64,000 nucleotides of DNA. Source: a virus. A model generated the notes under the pieces. It had not been told where the DNA came from. It saw only the letters and a program-made list of their open reading frames with translations, and did not search any database. Location: the IMG/VR virus record IMGVR_UViG_3300044675_005321, positions 1 to 64,000 of that record, one strand, 5' to 3'. Shown piece after piece: positions 52,287-59,603 of this stretch. How positions within the stretch are numbered: the first letter of the stretch is position 1; each line of letters begins with the position of its first letter. Both the position numbers and the translations under genes were made by a program.

Positions 52287-52327
52287 AAAGTACTTCATCG
52301 ATTACACATTGTCAATAAATTTTACAA
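52287..52327 (-). promoter_or_regulatory. Early promoter with dyad operator, PAPS reductase-like gene
   Basis: Minus strand: TTGTAAAATTTATTGACAA with -35 TTGACA (52315-52310), a 17-nt spacer and TACTTT (52292-52287). The dyad is identical over 19 bases to that at 51306. The downstream CTAATCAA differs from the leader of other members. Confidence 0.72.
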
Positions 52328-52394
52328 ACGTACTATGATCTTTTGATTGATACATATAAGCATAGTTCATAAAATCAAAGAGAAAGGATCCATC

Positions 52395-52775
52395 ATGTAC
52401 GATTACGATTTACAACAATGCACCATAGAACCAATTCCGCTCAATACCCCGATCATGTATCAGGGTATTGCATCACCAACGAACTACCAACAAAGAGAAC
52501 CGATTAACTTTGTACTCTTTAACTTGCCTATCGTTCTTGTTTTCTTATTTTGCTTAGTGGCAAAGCTGCTAAAGAAACCAAGTCCCAAAATTGACCATTT
52601 CACCATTCAAACAGATACTAAGCTTCACCAGCTAAGATTAAGAATTGAGACACTAGAAAAACAGGCAAAAAATGACCCTCTGAACCTAAATGCAAAGATT
52701 GACAGACTAGAAACTATTCTTAGATCACTTGAGACACCCGCCCCATTTTTGCCCAAAAAACCCGATAACGATTAA
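52395..52775 (+). CDS. Membrane-anchored coiled-coil protein
   Basis: 126 residues from the ATG at 52395, chosen for the AAAGGA 9 bases upstream; an earlier in-frame ATG at 52347 lacks one. A hydrophobic span FVLFNLPIVLVFLFCLVA lies near residues 38-55, followed by KLLKK and a C-terminal coiled coil (LRLRIETLEKQAKN). It ends just before the right palindromic element. Function unknown. Confidence 0.6.
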   Translation: MYDYDLQQCTIEPIPLNTPIMYQGIASPTNYQQREPINFVLFNLPIVLVFLFCLVAKLLKKPSPKIDHFTIQTDTKLHQLRLRIETLEKQAKNDPLNLNAKIDRLETILRSLETPAPFLPKKPDND

Positions 52776-53211
52776 AAGGTATTTTTTGGCGCTATTTTTA
52801 CAATGTAAACCAGTTCAAAAATCAGTATTTTGTTAAGATCTTCTAAGCTAGTTAAGATCAAAAAAAAGATCTTAACTAGAAAATAATGTTATAGATCAAT
52901 AACTTACATAGATGATTAAGATAATTAAGATATTTTAAGTCTTAATGATGAAACAGAAATACATAAGAAAATAAATTATGTGTTTTATGTTTATATATAG
53001 GGAGTATACAAAAAAACTCAATTATCCTTATCATCCTAACTAGTACTATGTAAATTATTGATCTATAACGTTATTTTCTAGTTAAGATCTTTTTTTTGAT
53101 CTCTTTCATATCTTAATTCGGGATGTCTGATCTTAATAATCTTAACTTTGCCTATGAAAAAGAAAACAAGTATCATGAAATCATAGATTAGCACGAAAAG
53201 GGAGCATACAC
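52776..53211. repeat. Right palindromic element, candidate origin or packaging site
   Basis: A 436-bp gene-free region. Arms 52856-52911 and 53046-53101 are 56 nt long with two mismatches. GTTAAGAT occurs at 52832, 52851 and 53081 and inverted at 52869 and 53139. Both arms include a run of eight A or T and AGATCT. The left arm aligns with that of 22132-22184 through TTAACTA, AAATAATGTTATA, TCAATAA, AGATGATTAA and TAATTAAGAT. It lies upstream of a possible small terminase gene, so it could be a packaging recognition site as well as an origin. Confidence 0.85.
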
Positions 53212-53763
53212 ATGATAGCCAGCGAATACTATGACTTATTAGAGGCGTCTGAGTGGCACATATCAAACCTAGATACATTTCTAAGAGAACTACAGGGCGG
53301 GGCAACATTGAAAAACGCCGGCATCTTAGCGGAGTACACGCCAAAGCAAATTAAAAAGATAGAAAGTATCTACGCGCAATTTTGTAATGATGAGCTTGAT
53401 GAACCATCGATAGAATTTATCGTAGGTTTCTATGTCTCTAAAGCTGTAGCGTATAGAGATAAAAGATGGATAGGTTTTGTAGAGGCCGGAGGCAAACAGG
53501 CGAGCGCCGGCATGTGGCTATTAGAACGCCGCGTAGGTGGTGAATTTGGCGCACCAGTTCAAAAAGTACAGCAAGAAATCAAAGCGGGGGTTATGTACTC
53601 AAGCGTTCAAGAAGCAATAGAGGCCACGCAAAAGAAACTAGGTATCAAACAGATTGAGGAACAGGGGGACTATTGGGCAAAGCTACAAACAGCCGCCGCG
53701 TTGTCTCAAGAATTGCCCGTATTGCCTATTGAGGCACACCCTAAAAAAGATCCTCAACCATGA
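53212..53763 (+). CDS. Possible terminase small subunit
   Basis: 183 residues. The N-terminal part has a helix-turn-helix-like stretch (GGATLKNAGILAEYTPKQI), followed by a helical oligomerisation-like part and ASAGMWLLERRVGGEFGAP, a motif seen in small terminases (A-x-W-L-L-E-R-R). It would bind packaging sites and guide the large subunit. AAGGGAG precedes the start. The palindromic element directly upstream is a plausible target. The large subunit is 15 kb away on the other strand, so the call is tentative. Confidence 0.55.
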   Translation: MIASEYYDLLEASEWHISNLDTFLRELQGGATLKNAGILAEYTPKQIKKIESIYAQFCNDELDEPSIEFIVGFYVSKAVAYRDKRWIGFVEAGGKQASAGMWLLERRVGGEFGAPVQKVQQEIKAGVMYSSVQEAIEATQKKLGIKQIEEQGDYWAKLQTAAALSQELPVLPIEAHPKKDPQP

Positions 53764-53876
53764 TCAAAAATTGCATAGTGAAATATGAAACTTGTTATCA
53801 TGCTCTAGATTGCTTTAAAACCTATCTAAAATCAATGATACGCCCTTTGGGAATAGGTGGACTAGGCAAACATTAA
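53760..53876 (+). CDS. Small basic protein, uncertain
   Basis: 38 residues starting inside the stop of the preceding gene (ATGA), so it could be translationally coupled. It has three Cys near the N-terminus (KNCIVKYETCYHALDC). There is no good RBS and no known family. It may be spurious. Confidence 0.35.
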   Translation: MIKNCIVKYETCYHALDCFKTYLKSMIRPLGIGGLGKH

Positions 53877-53906
53877 CTAAATAAAACTGATCGAGAATTA
53901 GCGCAT

Positions 53907-54629
53907 ATGAAAAAGAGATATAGTACAAGAGACTTCTTGAAACCTAAGAGCACATGCGAAGGAGCGTTAATAGCGACTAGGCGTGCTCTTGCTGATTGTG
54001 AGGTTCGGGGATGGTTGGCTGACGATATAGGCGTATCATATTCAAAGTTTTGTGAATACCTATCCACATATGATGATAATGCAAATATACTTAAAACATG
54101 GGCTAAACATTGGGATATGTCGCCGAATGTGCTTCAAAAAATAGTGTTCATTGATCCATCAATTCCCAGTATACTAAAAACAACTAGGATGACAGACATA
54201 AAAGCATCACAAGTACTTTCTAATCTTAAATTTTGCGTCTCTATTGTTCATAGAAACCTTAATCAATCAATTGATGATCAAAAGATTGCAATTCGCAAAT
54301 GGACAGGGTTAAATAGTGAATATGCAATACTAGCCCCCAGCCTCTACCATTGTTCAGAAGCTTTGATTGATGCTAGTATTGATGAGGGCGCTTGTGAATG
54401 CCATATTGATGAACGCATCTTATTTATGGTAGCAACATGGGGCGGGTGGCAAATACGAGCGGAAATTGATCATTGGTTGACGAATGTAGCTACGATTTAT
54501 AGGGGCGTATCTCTTGGGTACTACCCAACAGATATGCAAGTTGAATTTACTGAATGTTCGATGAGAAAGGCGCCGATCGATGCTATTGAGAAATATAAGC
54601 TTGATCAAGTGAAAAAGATTTTCATTTAA
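53907..54629 (+). CDS. Unknown protein with possible DNA-binding N-terminus
   Basis: 240 residues. WLADDIGVSYSKFCEYLSTYD near 36-56 could be a helix-turn-helix of a regulator. The centre is helical and includes WTGLNSEYAILAPSLYHC; the end is rich in Lys and Ile (YKLDQVKKIFI). Weak RBS. A role in regulation is a guess. Confidence 0.55.
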   Translation: MKKRYSTRDFLKPKSTCEGALIATRRALADCEVRGWLADDIGVSYSKFCEYLSTYDDNANILKTWAKHWDMSPNVLQKIVFIDPSIPSILKTTRMTDIKASQVLSNLKFCVSIVHRNLNQSIDDQKIAIRKWTGLNSEYAILAPSLYHCSEALIDASIDEGACECHIDERILFMVATWGGWQIRAEIDHWLTNVATIYRGVSLGYYPTDMQVEFTECSMRKAPIDAIEKYKLDQVKKIFI

Positions 54630-54691
54630 ATTACTGTGTGAAAGATAAATCTTGTAGAAAGTGTTAACACTTCACTAAAACAGGAGAAATT

Positions 54692-54991
54692 ATGAAAAAG
54701 ATCAAGCCAGTACATAGGCAATTGGTACACTTAGACCGCCCGCAAACAGCTATCTTGAAACTGATTGCTATGATGGGCGAAGTATCACAGAAAGAAGCTA
54801 TCACAGCTATTTTCAACATGGGATTAGGCGCACTACTCAAGGCAATCAATGAAAACGATGATATCCAGTTTTTAGCTACGCTCAAGACCTATGGTAAAGA
54901 TGAAACAACCAACCTTCTTTTTACAGAACTTTTTAAGCTTAGCGACTCAAGGAAGGCAACCAATGAACGCACTGAATCAGACAAAACTTGA
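54692..54991 (+). CDS. Small helical protein, possible regulator
   Basis: 99 residues. A strong AGGAG precedes the start. HRQLVHLDRPQTAILKLI followed by VSQKEAITAIFNMGLGALL resembles a ribbon-helix-helix or antitoxin-like layout, but this is weak. The next gene starts inside its end. Function unknown. Confidence 0.55.
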   Translation: MKKIKPVHRQLVHLDRPQTAILKLIAMMGEVSQKEAITAIFNMGLGALLKAINENDDIQFLATLKTYGKDETTNLLFTELFKLSDSRKATNERTESDKT

Positions 54992-55565
54992 GCTATTCGA
55001 GTTTCTTTGTTGCAAAGACCATCTAGAAGAAGAAAAACCTATGAGAAATAGAACACTATATGAGGATCTAAACAACGAATTAGCGGCGTCAAAAGATATC
55101 GCTGATCTTTGTGAACGATCATCAATTTTACTAGCAAATATCATCAAGCTTGCAGACAACCCCGATGCACTTGATATCTTTACAAAACAAGCTGAAGTTC
55201 TAAGCTATATGTTCAAAGATATGGCTTACAAATGCCCTAAAAAGGCGATTCGTTCAATGGTATCAGAATGGATTAGGGAAGAAAAAACACTACGTGAAAT
55301 GGCTGATTTGCTCAATCAACAAGGCTTGACCACACACACCGGCAAGATGTGGACTCATGCGCTTGTGGCGTATGCTTTTAAAGATTTGTTCGAGGCAAAC
55401 AAAACCAATCCCGCGCAAGTGAGCGCCCCATTACGTGCAAAAGAATTGAGAGATCGGGGATGGACACTAGACGCAATCGCCCACGCCCTCAATGACGAAG
55501 GTTTCAGCACGCTACGGGGTGGGGCGTATTCTTCAGGCACTGTGCATCACCTACTAAAGGATTGA
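54963..55565 (+). CDS. DNA-binding protein with two resolvase-type recognition repeats
   Basis: 200 residues from the ATG at 54963 (AGGA at good spacing) inside the end of the previous gene. Two related segments, LREMADLLNQQGLTTHTGKM and LDAIAHALNDEGFSTLRGGA, have the pattern I-A-x-x-L-N-x-x-G-x-x-T of the DNA-binding tail of serine recombinases. No catalytic domain is present. It is likely a sequence-specific DNA binder. Confidence 0.65.
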   Translation: MNALNQTKLELFEFLCCKDHLEEEKPMRNRTLYEDLNNELAASKDIADLCERSSILLANIIKLADNPDALDIFTKQAEVLSYMFKDMAYKCPKKAIRSMVSEWIREEKTLREMADLLNQQGLTTHTGKMWTHALVAYAFKDLFEANKTNPAQVSAPLRAKELRDRGWTLDAIAHALNDEGFSTLRGGAYSSGTVHHLLKD

Positions 55566-55566
55566 T

Positions 55567-55707
55567 ATGAACGCTATTATGATTGCTAGTCTTGGACTAC
55601 TAAGGCAAATTGCTGAACCTATTTTAAGAGAAGATGCAACCATTCAACAACAAGTACTTGAGTTCTTAGATACCTTGATCAAGCGACTTGCGGGAGATAT
55701 TGAATGA
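55567..55707 (+). CDS. Small protein in coiled-coil gene cluster
   Basis: 46 residues with AAAGGA five bases before the start and an ATGA overlap with the next gene. It is helical and amphipathic (IASLGLLRQIAEPIL, QVLEFLDTLIKRLAG). The tight packing in the operon supports it as a real gene. Function unknown. Confidence 0.55.
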   Translation: MNAIMIASLGLLRQIAEPILREDATIQQQVLEFLDTLIKRLAGDIE

Positions 55708-55943
55708 AGATCAAAGATCAGATACAAGAACTAAGAGAACAGATCGCACGCTTAACAATGCATCTTGTCAATAAGAATGAAGTACTTAGAGAACAGGCCT
55801 CTGAAATTGCGAAGGTTCAAAAAGAGCTATGTGCGCTAAGCGCTTCAGTTGATACGCAAACAACCCGTATTGATGCCTTGCTTATCATGTATCAAGGTAT
55901 CACCATCCCAAAAGACTTGAGCAAACTAAAGAAAGAAGGTTAA
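55704..55943 (+). CDS. Coiled-coil protein
   Basis: 79 residues, almost entirely heptad coiled coil (IKDQIQELREQIARLTMHL onward), with IDALLIMYQGITIPKDLSKL at the end. It resembles the next gene in layout (coiled coil, IEALNTLFHFTRQDIKDLSA), suggesting an old duplication. The function is unknown. Confidence 0.6.
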   Translation: MKIKDQIQELREQIARLTMHLVNKNEVLREQASEIAKVQKELCALSASVDTQTTRIDALLIMYQGITIPKDLSKLKKEG

Positions 55944-55945
55944 TC

Positions 55946-56134
55946 ATGGGAGTAAAAAGAGACATTGATGATCTACAGAATGAGATTGCTAAGGTTCAAA
56001 GAGATCTAAGTGATCTAATCGATGCACAAAACAAAAGAATTGAGGCCTTGAACACTTTGTTTCATTTTACTAGACAAGATATCAAAGATCTAAGCGCAAA
56101 GATTCCAAAAGAACCAACAGGACAAGATCAATGA
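55946..56134 (+). CDS. Coiled-coil protein, likely paralogue of its neighbour
   Basis: 62 residues: DIDDLQNEIAKVQRDLSDLI is a coiled coil, and the C-terminal ALNTLF, DIKDLSAKIPK matches the corresponding part of the preceding protein. It overlaps the deaminase gene by four bases (ATGA). A hetero-oligomer with its neighbour is possible. Confidence 0.58.
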   Translation: MGVKRDIDDLQNEIAKVQRDLSDLIDAQNKRIEALNTLFHFTRQDIKDLSAKIPKEPTGQDQ

Positions 56135-56607
56135 AGTCCGAGCACTTAAAGCAACGAATGAATCAAGTTTTAGTACTTGCTGAAAGTTCAAGATGCCCCC
56201 GTAAAAAGTTCGGTTGTTTGATCATTGACCCCTTGAATAATCGTGTGATTAGTGACGGATGGAATGGAGCGCCAAAAGGGCCAGAGCGCCTATGTGGCAA
56301 TGAAGTGTGTGCCCGTGATCAAGCCTCAATTCAAAGCGGTTCAAGCCCTCATATTGGTTGTCACCATGCAGAAATGAACGCTATTTGTAACGCCGCTTCT
56401 ATGGGTACCAGCACGAAAGGCGCTTGGGCTATTGTCAATGGCGAACCTTGCCTTATGTGCGCTAAGATGCTTCATCATTCGCTCATTGCTACTGTGGTAA
56501 TCATTCGGGGGGCTTACCTTGGCGCACAGCTTACAGGAGATGCAGGCGTCCAGTATCTACTTGATCATAGTATCAATGTAATTTTTGAAAGGATTGAACA
56601 TGGTTGA
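56131..56607 (+). CDS. dCMP deaminase
   Basis: 158 residues of the zinc cytidine-deaminase-like fold. GCHHAEMNAI holds the zinc His (H79) and catalytic Glu (E81); EPCLMCAK gives Cys107 and Cys110. A second Cys/His set (C22, C55, C60, H74) is typical of dCMP deaminases with an extra zinc. It turns dCMP into dUMP, the substrate of ThyX encoded at 49337. Confidence 0.92.
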   Translation: MKSEHLKQRMNQVLVLAESSRCPRKKFGCLIIDPLNNRVISDGWNGAPKGPERLCGNEVCARDQASIQSGSSPHIGCHHAEMNAICNAASMGTSTKGAWAIVNGEPCLMCAKMLHHSLIATVVIIRGAYLGAQLTGDAGVQYLLDHSINVIFERIEHG

Positions 56608-56860
56608 TTTTTTATATAGTTTCAATGGTTGCGTTTTTATTACGGCGCTTCTGTACTTGCTCATATGGATTTTGAAGCTTGTCCACGAACTACGATTTGT
56701 ACACATTGGCGCCCTTCGCATGTTCGCTTTATGCGTGTTACTAGGTTTCTTTGTGTACTTCTTATTCATGCTTAGTTTACGAGCGCCGGCGATCATTGCG
56801 TCTTTCATGTTTGTTAATATGATCATCGGTGCGTTGGAAGGTGAGGGCAATGAAAACTAA
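56600..56860 (+). CDS. Small membrane protein
   Basis: 86 residues from the ATG at 56600 behind AAAGGA. Three hydrophobic segments are visible: CVFITALLYLLIWILKLV, LRMFALCVLLGFFVYFLFML and IIASFMFVNMIIGAL. It overlaps the deaminase end and the start of a methyltransferase. It could be a holin or exclusion protein; no evidence favours either. Confidence 0.6.
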   Translation: MVDFLYSFNGCVFITALLYLLIWILKLVHELRFVHIGALRMFALCVLLGFFVYFLFMLSLRAPAIIASFMFVNMIIGALEGEGNEN

Positions 56861-57857
56861 TTGCGTTTATCATGGTGATTGTCTTGATTTGTTGCCTAGC
56901 ATACCGAGTAAATCTGTTGACATGATACTTTGTGATCTTCCGTACGGGACTACAGCTTGTGCGTGGGATTCAATTATCCCTTTAGATAGGTTATGGAGAG
57001 AATACGAACGAGTAATCAAGGATAATGGGAACATTGTTTTAACCGCTCAAGGTATGTTCGGGGCTAAGCTAATGACTTTCAGAGAAACATGGTTCAATCA
57101 TGATTATGTATGGATAAAGAACCAACATTCAAACTTCGCTTTAGTAGGTATCCAGCCACTACGTATCTTTGAAAATGTACTTGTATTCAGACCACCAAGA
57201 AAAGACGATATAGATAGAGCATTTAACAAAGAACTAAGGGCATATTTCAAGCAAGTAAATGAGTTCATAGGTTTAAATAGATCACAGATAGAACAGATCA
57301 TAGGAAATAAGGGCTATCATCATTCTTACGGCGTGACGGGTTGTCAATTTGAACTATGCACACAGAAAACATATGAACAATTGATCGAGTGTTTCAAGAT
57401 TGACCAGATGCAGGGCTATTTGAACTTTGAAACTTTGCAATCTATGAAAGAAGAATTGATTCCTTTTACTTTTAACTTTGATGATCGTATTAAAAGTACA
57501 AAGCAAGCAAAGAAAGATGCTTTTGGAAGTACTGACACTTTAGGCAATTGCGCAAAAGATTACAAAGAACACACAAGCAAAGAATACGAAAACTATCCAA
57601 GAAATACGCTATATTTTGACTGTGAACGAGGACAACACCCAACACAGAAACCGGTATCACTATTTGAATATTTAATAAGAACCTATTCAAATGAAAATGA
57701 AGTAATCTTAGACAATTGCAGCGGTTCAGGGACTACAGCGATTGCGTGTTTAAATAGTAATAGGCAATATATTTGCATAGAAAAAGATGAAACCTACTAC
57801 AAAAAATCACTTGAGCGCATAGCTAATCATGAACCCTTGTTAAACTTAGGACAATGA
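56850..57857 (+). CDS. DNA methyltransferase, paralogue 5 (long form)
   Basis: 335 residues. N-terminal HGDCLDLLPSIPSKSVDMI and CDLPYGTTACAWDSI match the tandem array. The centre is longer (about 75-255) and shared with the gene at 58362 (KNQHSNFALVGIQPLRIFEN, FRPPRKDDI), but the inner parts differ (GLNRSQIEQIIGNKGYHHSY against GLTAEKIAKIIGHMGYHHSY). The C-terminus has HPTQKPVSLFEYL and DNCSGSGTTAIACLN. ATG 56850 is preceded by GGTGAGGG. Target specificity is probably different from genes 1-4. Confidence 0.9.
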   Translation: MKTNCVYHGDCLDLLPSIPSKSVDMILCDLPYGTTACAWDSIIPLDRLWREYERVIKDNGNIVLTAQGMFGAKLMTFRETWFNHDYVWIKNQHSNFALVGIQPLRIFENVLVFRPPRKDDIDRAFNKELRAYFKQVNEFIGLNRSQIEQIIGNKGYHHSYGVTGCQFELCTQKTYEQLIECFKIDQMQGYLNFETLQSMKEELIPFTFNFDDRIKSTKQAKKDAFGSTDTLGNCAKDYKEHTSKEYENYPRNTLYFDCERGQHPTQKPVSLFEYLIRTYSNENEVILDNCSGSGTTAIACLNSNRQYICIEKDETYYKKSLERIANHEPLLNLGQ

Positions 57858-57858
57858 A

Positions 57859-58035
57859 ATGTATGGCAGTCATTTATTAGTTCGCTTATTGATTAGTGAA
57901 ACATGCATCTTAGATATCTGTGAGCGTTTAGAGCGTGTGCATTGCCTCATAGATCAAGAAGTCATAGACAGAATACGAGCGCTTGAAACCACGTACCAAG
58001 GGCGGGCAACGAAAACAATTTTATTGATGCCTTAA
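57859..58035 (+). CDS. Small protein between methyltransferases
   Basis: 58 residues starting two bases after the preceding stop, behind AGGA (57848-57851). It is helical with Leu, Arg and Cys (LLVRLLISETCILDICERLE). No family recognised. The RBS and fit between the genes support it. Confidence 0.5.
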   Translation: MYGSHLLVRLLISETCILDICERLERVHCLIDQEVIDRIRALETTYQGRATKTILLMP

Positions 58036-58090
58036 ATTTGAGAATGTTGCTTGAAACTTATATACTTGTACTTGATCAACAGGAGTATAC

Positions 58091-58372
58091 ATGAACAAGT
58101 TTGAAAAGATAGCAATTGACCTATCAACCATTTTATCTATGAAGAATGAGGCCTATGGAAACGCTTTTGACAAGACAACACAGATACTCACGCTTCTTTA
58201 TCCTCATGGAATCAAAGTAGACCAGTACAAAGATATTCATGTCATTGTTCGTATGCTTGATAAGCTGTCAAGGATTGCAAGAGACAATGACCCAATGGGG
58301 GAAAGTCCGTATATGGACATTGCAGGATATTCTATTTTGGCACTTGCTAGGGATGAGAACAATGAGAACTAA
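58091..58372 (+). CDS. DUF1599-type nucleotide-modification-associated protein
   Basis: 93 residues. The pattern K-N-E-A-Y-G-N-A-F, then DIHVIVRMLDKLSRIA and ESPYMDIAGYSILAL, fits the DUF1599 (Nmad1-like) family, which is found near phage genes for modified nucleotides. The exact reaction is not known to me. An AGGAG precedes the start and the end overlaps a methyltransferase by 11 bases, so both are made together. Confidence 0.75.
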   Translation: MNKFEKIAIDLSTILSMKNEAYGNAFDKTTQILTLLYPHGIKVDQYKDIHVIVRMLDKLSRIARDNDPMGESPYMDIAGYSILALARDENNEN

Positions 58373-59381
58373 TTGCGTGTTGCATGGTGATTGTCTTGAC
58401 TTGTTGCCAAGTATACCCGATAAATCGATCGATATGATACTTTGTGATCTTCCGTACGGGACTACAGCATGTTCATGGGACTCTATCATCCCTTTAGATA
58501 GGTTATGGGCTGAGTATGCAAGAGTGATCAAAGATAATGGGAACATTGTTCTGACAGCTCAAGGCATGTTTTGTGCAAAGCTTATGACATTCAAAGAAAC
58601 ATGGTTTAATCACGATTACGTGTGGATAAAGAACCAACATTCAAACTTCGCTTTGGTAGGTATCCAGCCACTACGAATCTTTGAAAATGTACTTGTATTC
58701 AGACCACCAAGAAAAGACGATATAGAGAGGGCATTTAACAAAGAACTAAGGGCATATTTCAAGCAAGTAAATGATTTCATAGGTTTGACGGCTGAAAAGA
58801 TAGCAAAGATAATAGGCCATATGGGTTACCATCATTCTTACGGCGTTAATGGTTCACAGTTCGCACTATGTACAAAAGAAACCTATGATCAATTAATTGA
58901 GTGTTTCAAGATTGACCAGATGGACGGATACTTGACCTTTGAAACTTTGCAATCTATGAAAGAGAAACAATTTAACGCACCATATACTTTTAATTTTGAT
59001 GACCGTATAAGAAGTACAAAACAGACAAAGAGTAATGATTTTAATAGGCAGATGTATGGAGACAAAACAAATCAAAAATACAAAGGGCATATAAGCAAAG
59101 AATATGAAAACTACCCAAGAAACACGCTATATTTTGATTGTGAAAGGGGTATGCATCCAACACAGAAGCCAGTAGCGTTGTTTGAGTATTTAATAAGAAC
59201 CTATTCAAATGAGAATGAAGTTATCTTAGACAATTGTTCAGGTTCAGGGACAACAGCGATAGCGTGTTTAAATAGCAATAGGCAATTTATTTGCATGGAG
59301 AAAGATGAAACCTATTACAAAAGATCACTTGAACGCATAGCTAATCATGAACCCTTGTTAAACTTGATCAATGAGAAATAA
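58362..59381 (+). CDS. DNA methyltransferase, paralogue 6 (long form)
   Basis: 339 residues, sister of the gene at 56850. The start at 58362 gives an N-terminus equal to the paralogues (MRTNCVLHGDCLDLLPSIP). DLPYGTTACSWDSI and DNCSGSGTTAIACLN are present. Stretches around 58620-58710 are nearly identical at DNA level to 57108-57198, and the 3' end (about 59250-59330) nearly equals that of array gene 4 (about 43370-43460). This links both loci by recombination. Confidence 0.9.
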   Translation: MRTNCVLHGDCLDLLPSIPDKSIDMILCDLPYGTTACSWDSIIPLDRLWAEYARVIKDNGNIVLTAQGMFCAKLMTFKETWFNHDYVWIKNQHSNFALVGIQPLRIFENVLVFRPPRKDDIERAFNKELRAYFKQVNDFIGLTAEKIAKIIGHMGYHHSYGVNGSQFALCTKETYDQLIECFKIDQMDGYLTFETLQSMKEKQFNAPYTFNFDDRIRSTKQTKSNDFNRQMYGDKTNQKYKGHISKEYENYPRNTLYFDCERGMHPTQKPVALFEYLIRTYSNENEVILDNCSGSGTTAIACLNSNRQFICMEKDETYYKRSLERIANHEPLLNLINEK

Positions 59382-59425
59382 GCTAAATAAAACTTTGAAT
59401 TCATGGTTAAATTTGTTAGATTGCT

Positions 59426-59501
59426 ACTTGATACATGCCCCTTTTTGTGAGAGTTGAACGAGACCCATATTAACGCGTAGCACCTTTGGCATGTATCAAG
59501 T
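59426..59501. repeat. 14-bp perfect inverted repeat with 48-nt loop
   Basis: ACTTGATACATGCC (59426-59439) pairs perfectly with 59488-59501. The loop contains AGAGTTGAACGAGACCC, which on the other strand superficially recalls a tRNA T-arm, but no cloverleaf forms. It lies between the last methyltransferase and the portal operon, directly before a terminator-like hairpin. Confidence 0.65.
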
Positions 59502-59506
59502 TGACT

Positions 59507-59534
59507 AGCCCGCTTTTTTTGTTTTTGGCGGGCT
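59507..59534. terminator. Hairpin terminator before portal operon
   Basis: AGCCCGC (59507-59513) and GCGGGCT (59528-59534) enclose a T-rich loop. The following TGTCTTTATCTTT is only a modest T-run. It would separate the early methyltransferase region from the late head operon. Confidence 0.5.
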
Positions 59535-59603
59535 TGTCTTTATCTTTGTTTATCGATTTAAAATAGTTTATTTTGTATACTAGAAACAAAGATAGGAGAC
59601 TCA

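Noticed and set aside
53078-53344. Minus-strand open frame through the right palindromic element
   Set aside because: It covers one arm of the palindrome and the start of the gene at 53212; no RBS.
59426-59501. tRNA-like sequence on the minus strand (GTTCAAC within a long stem)
   Set aside because: No 7-bp acceptor, D-arm and T-arm combination can be folded; the putative T-stem halves are not complementary.
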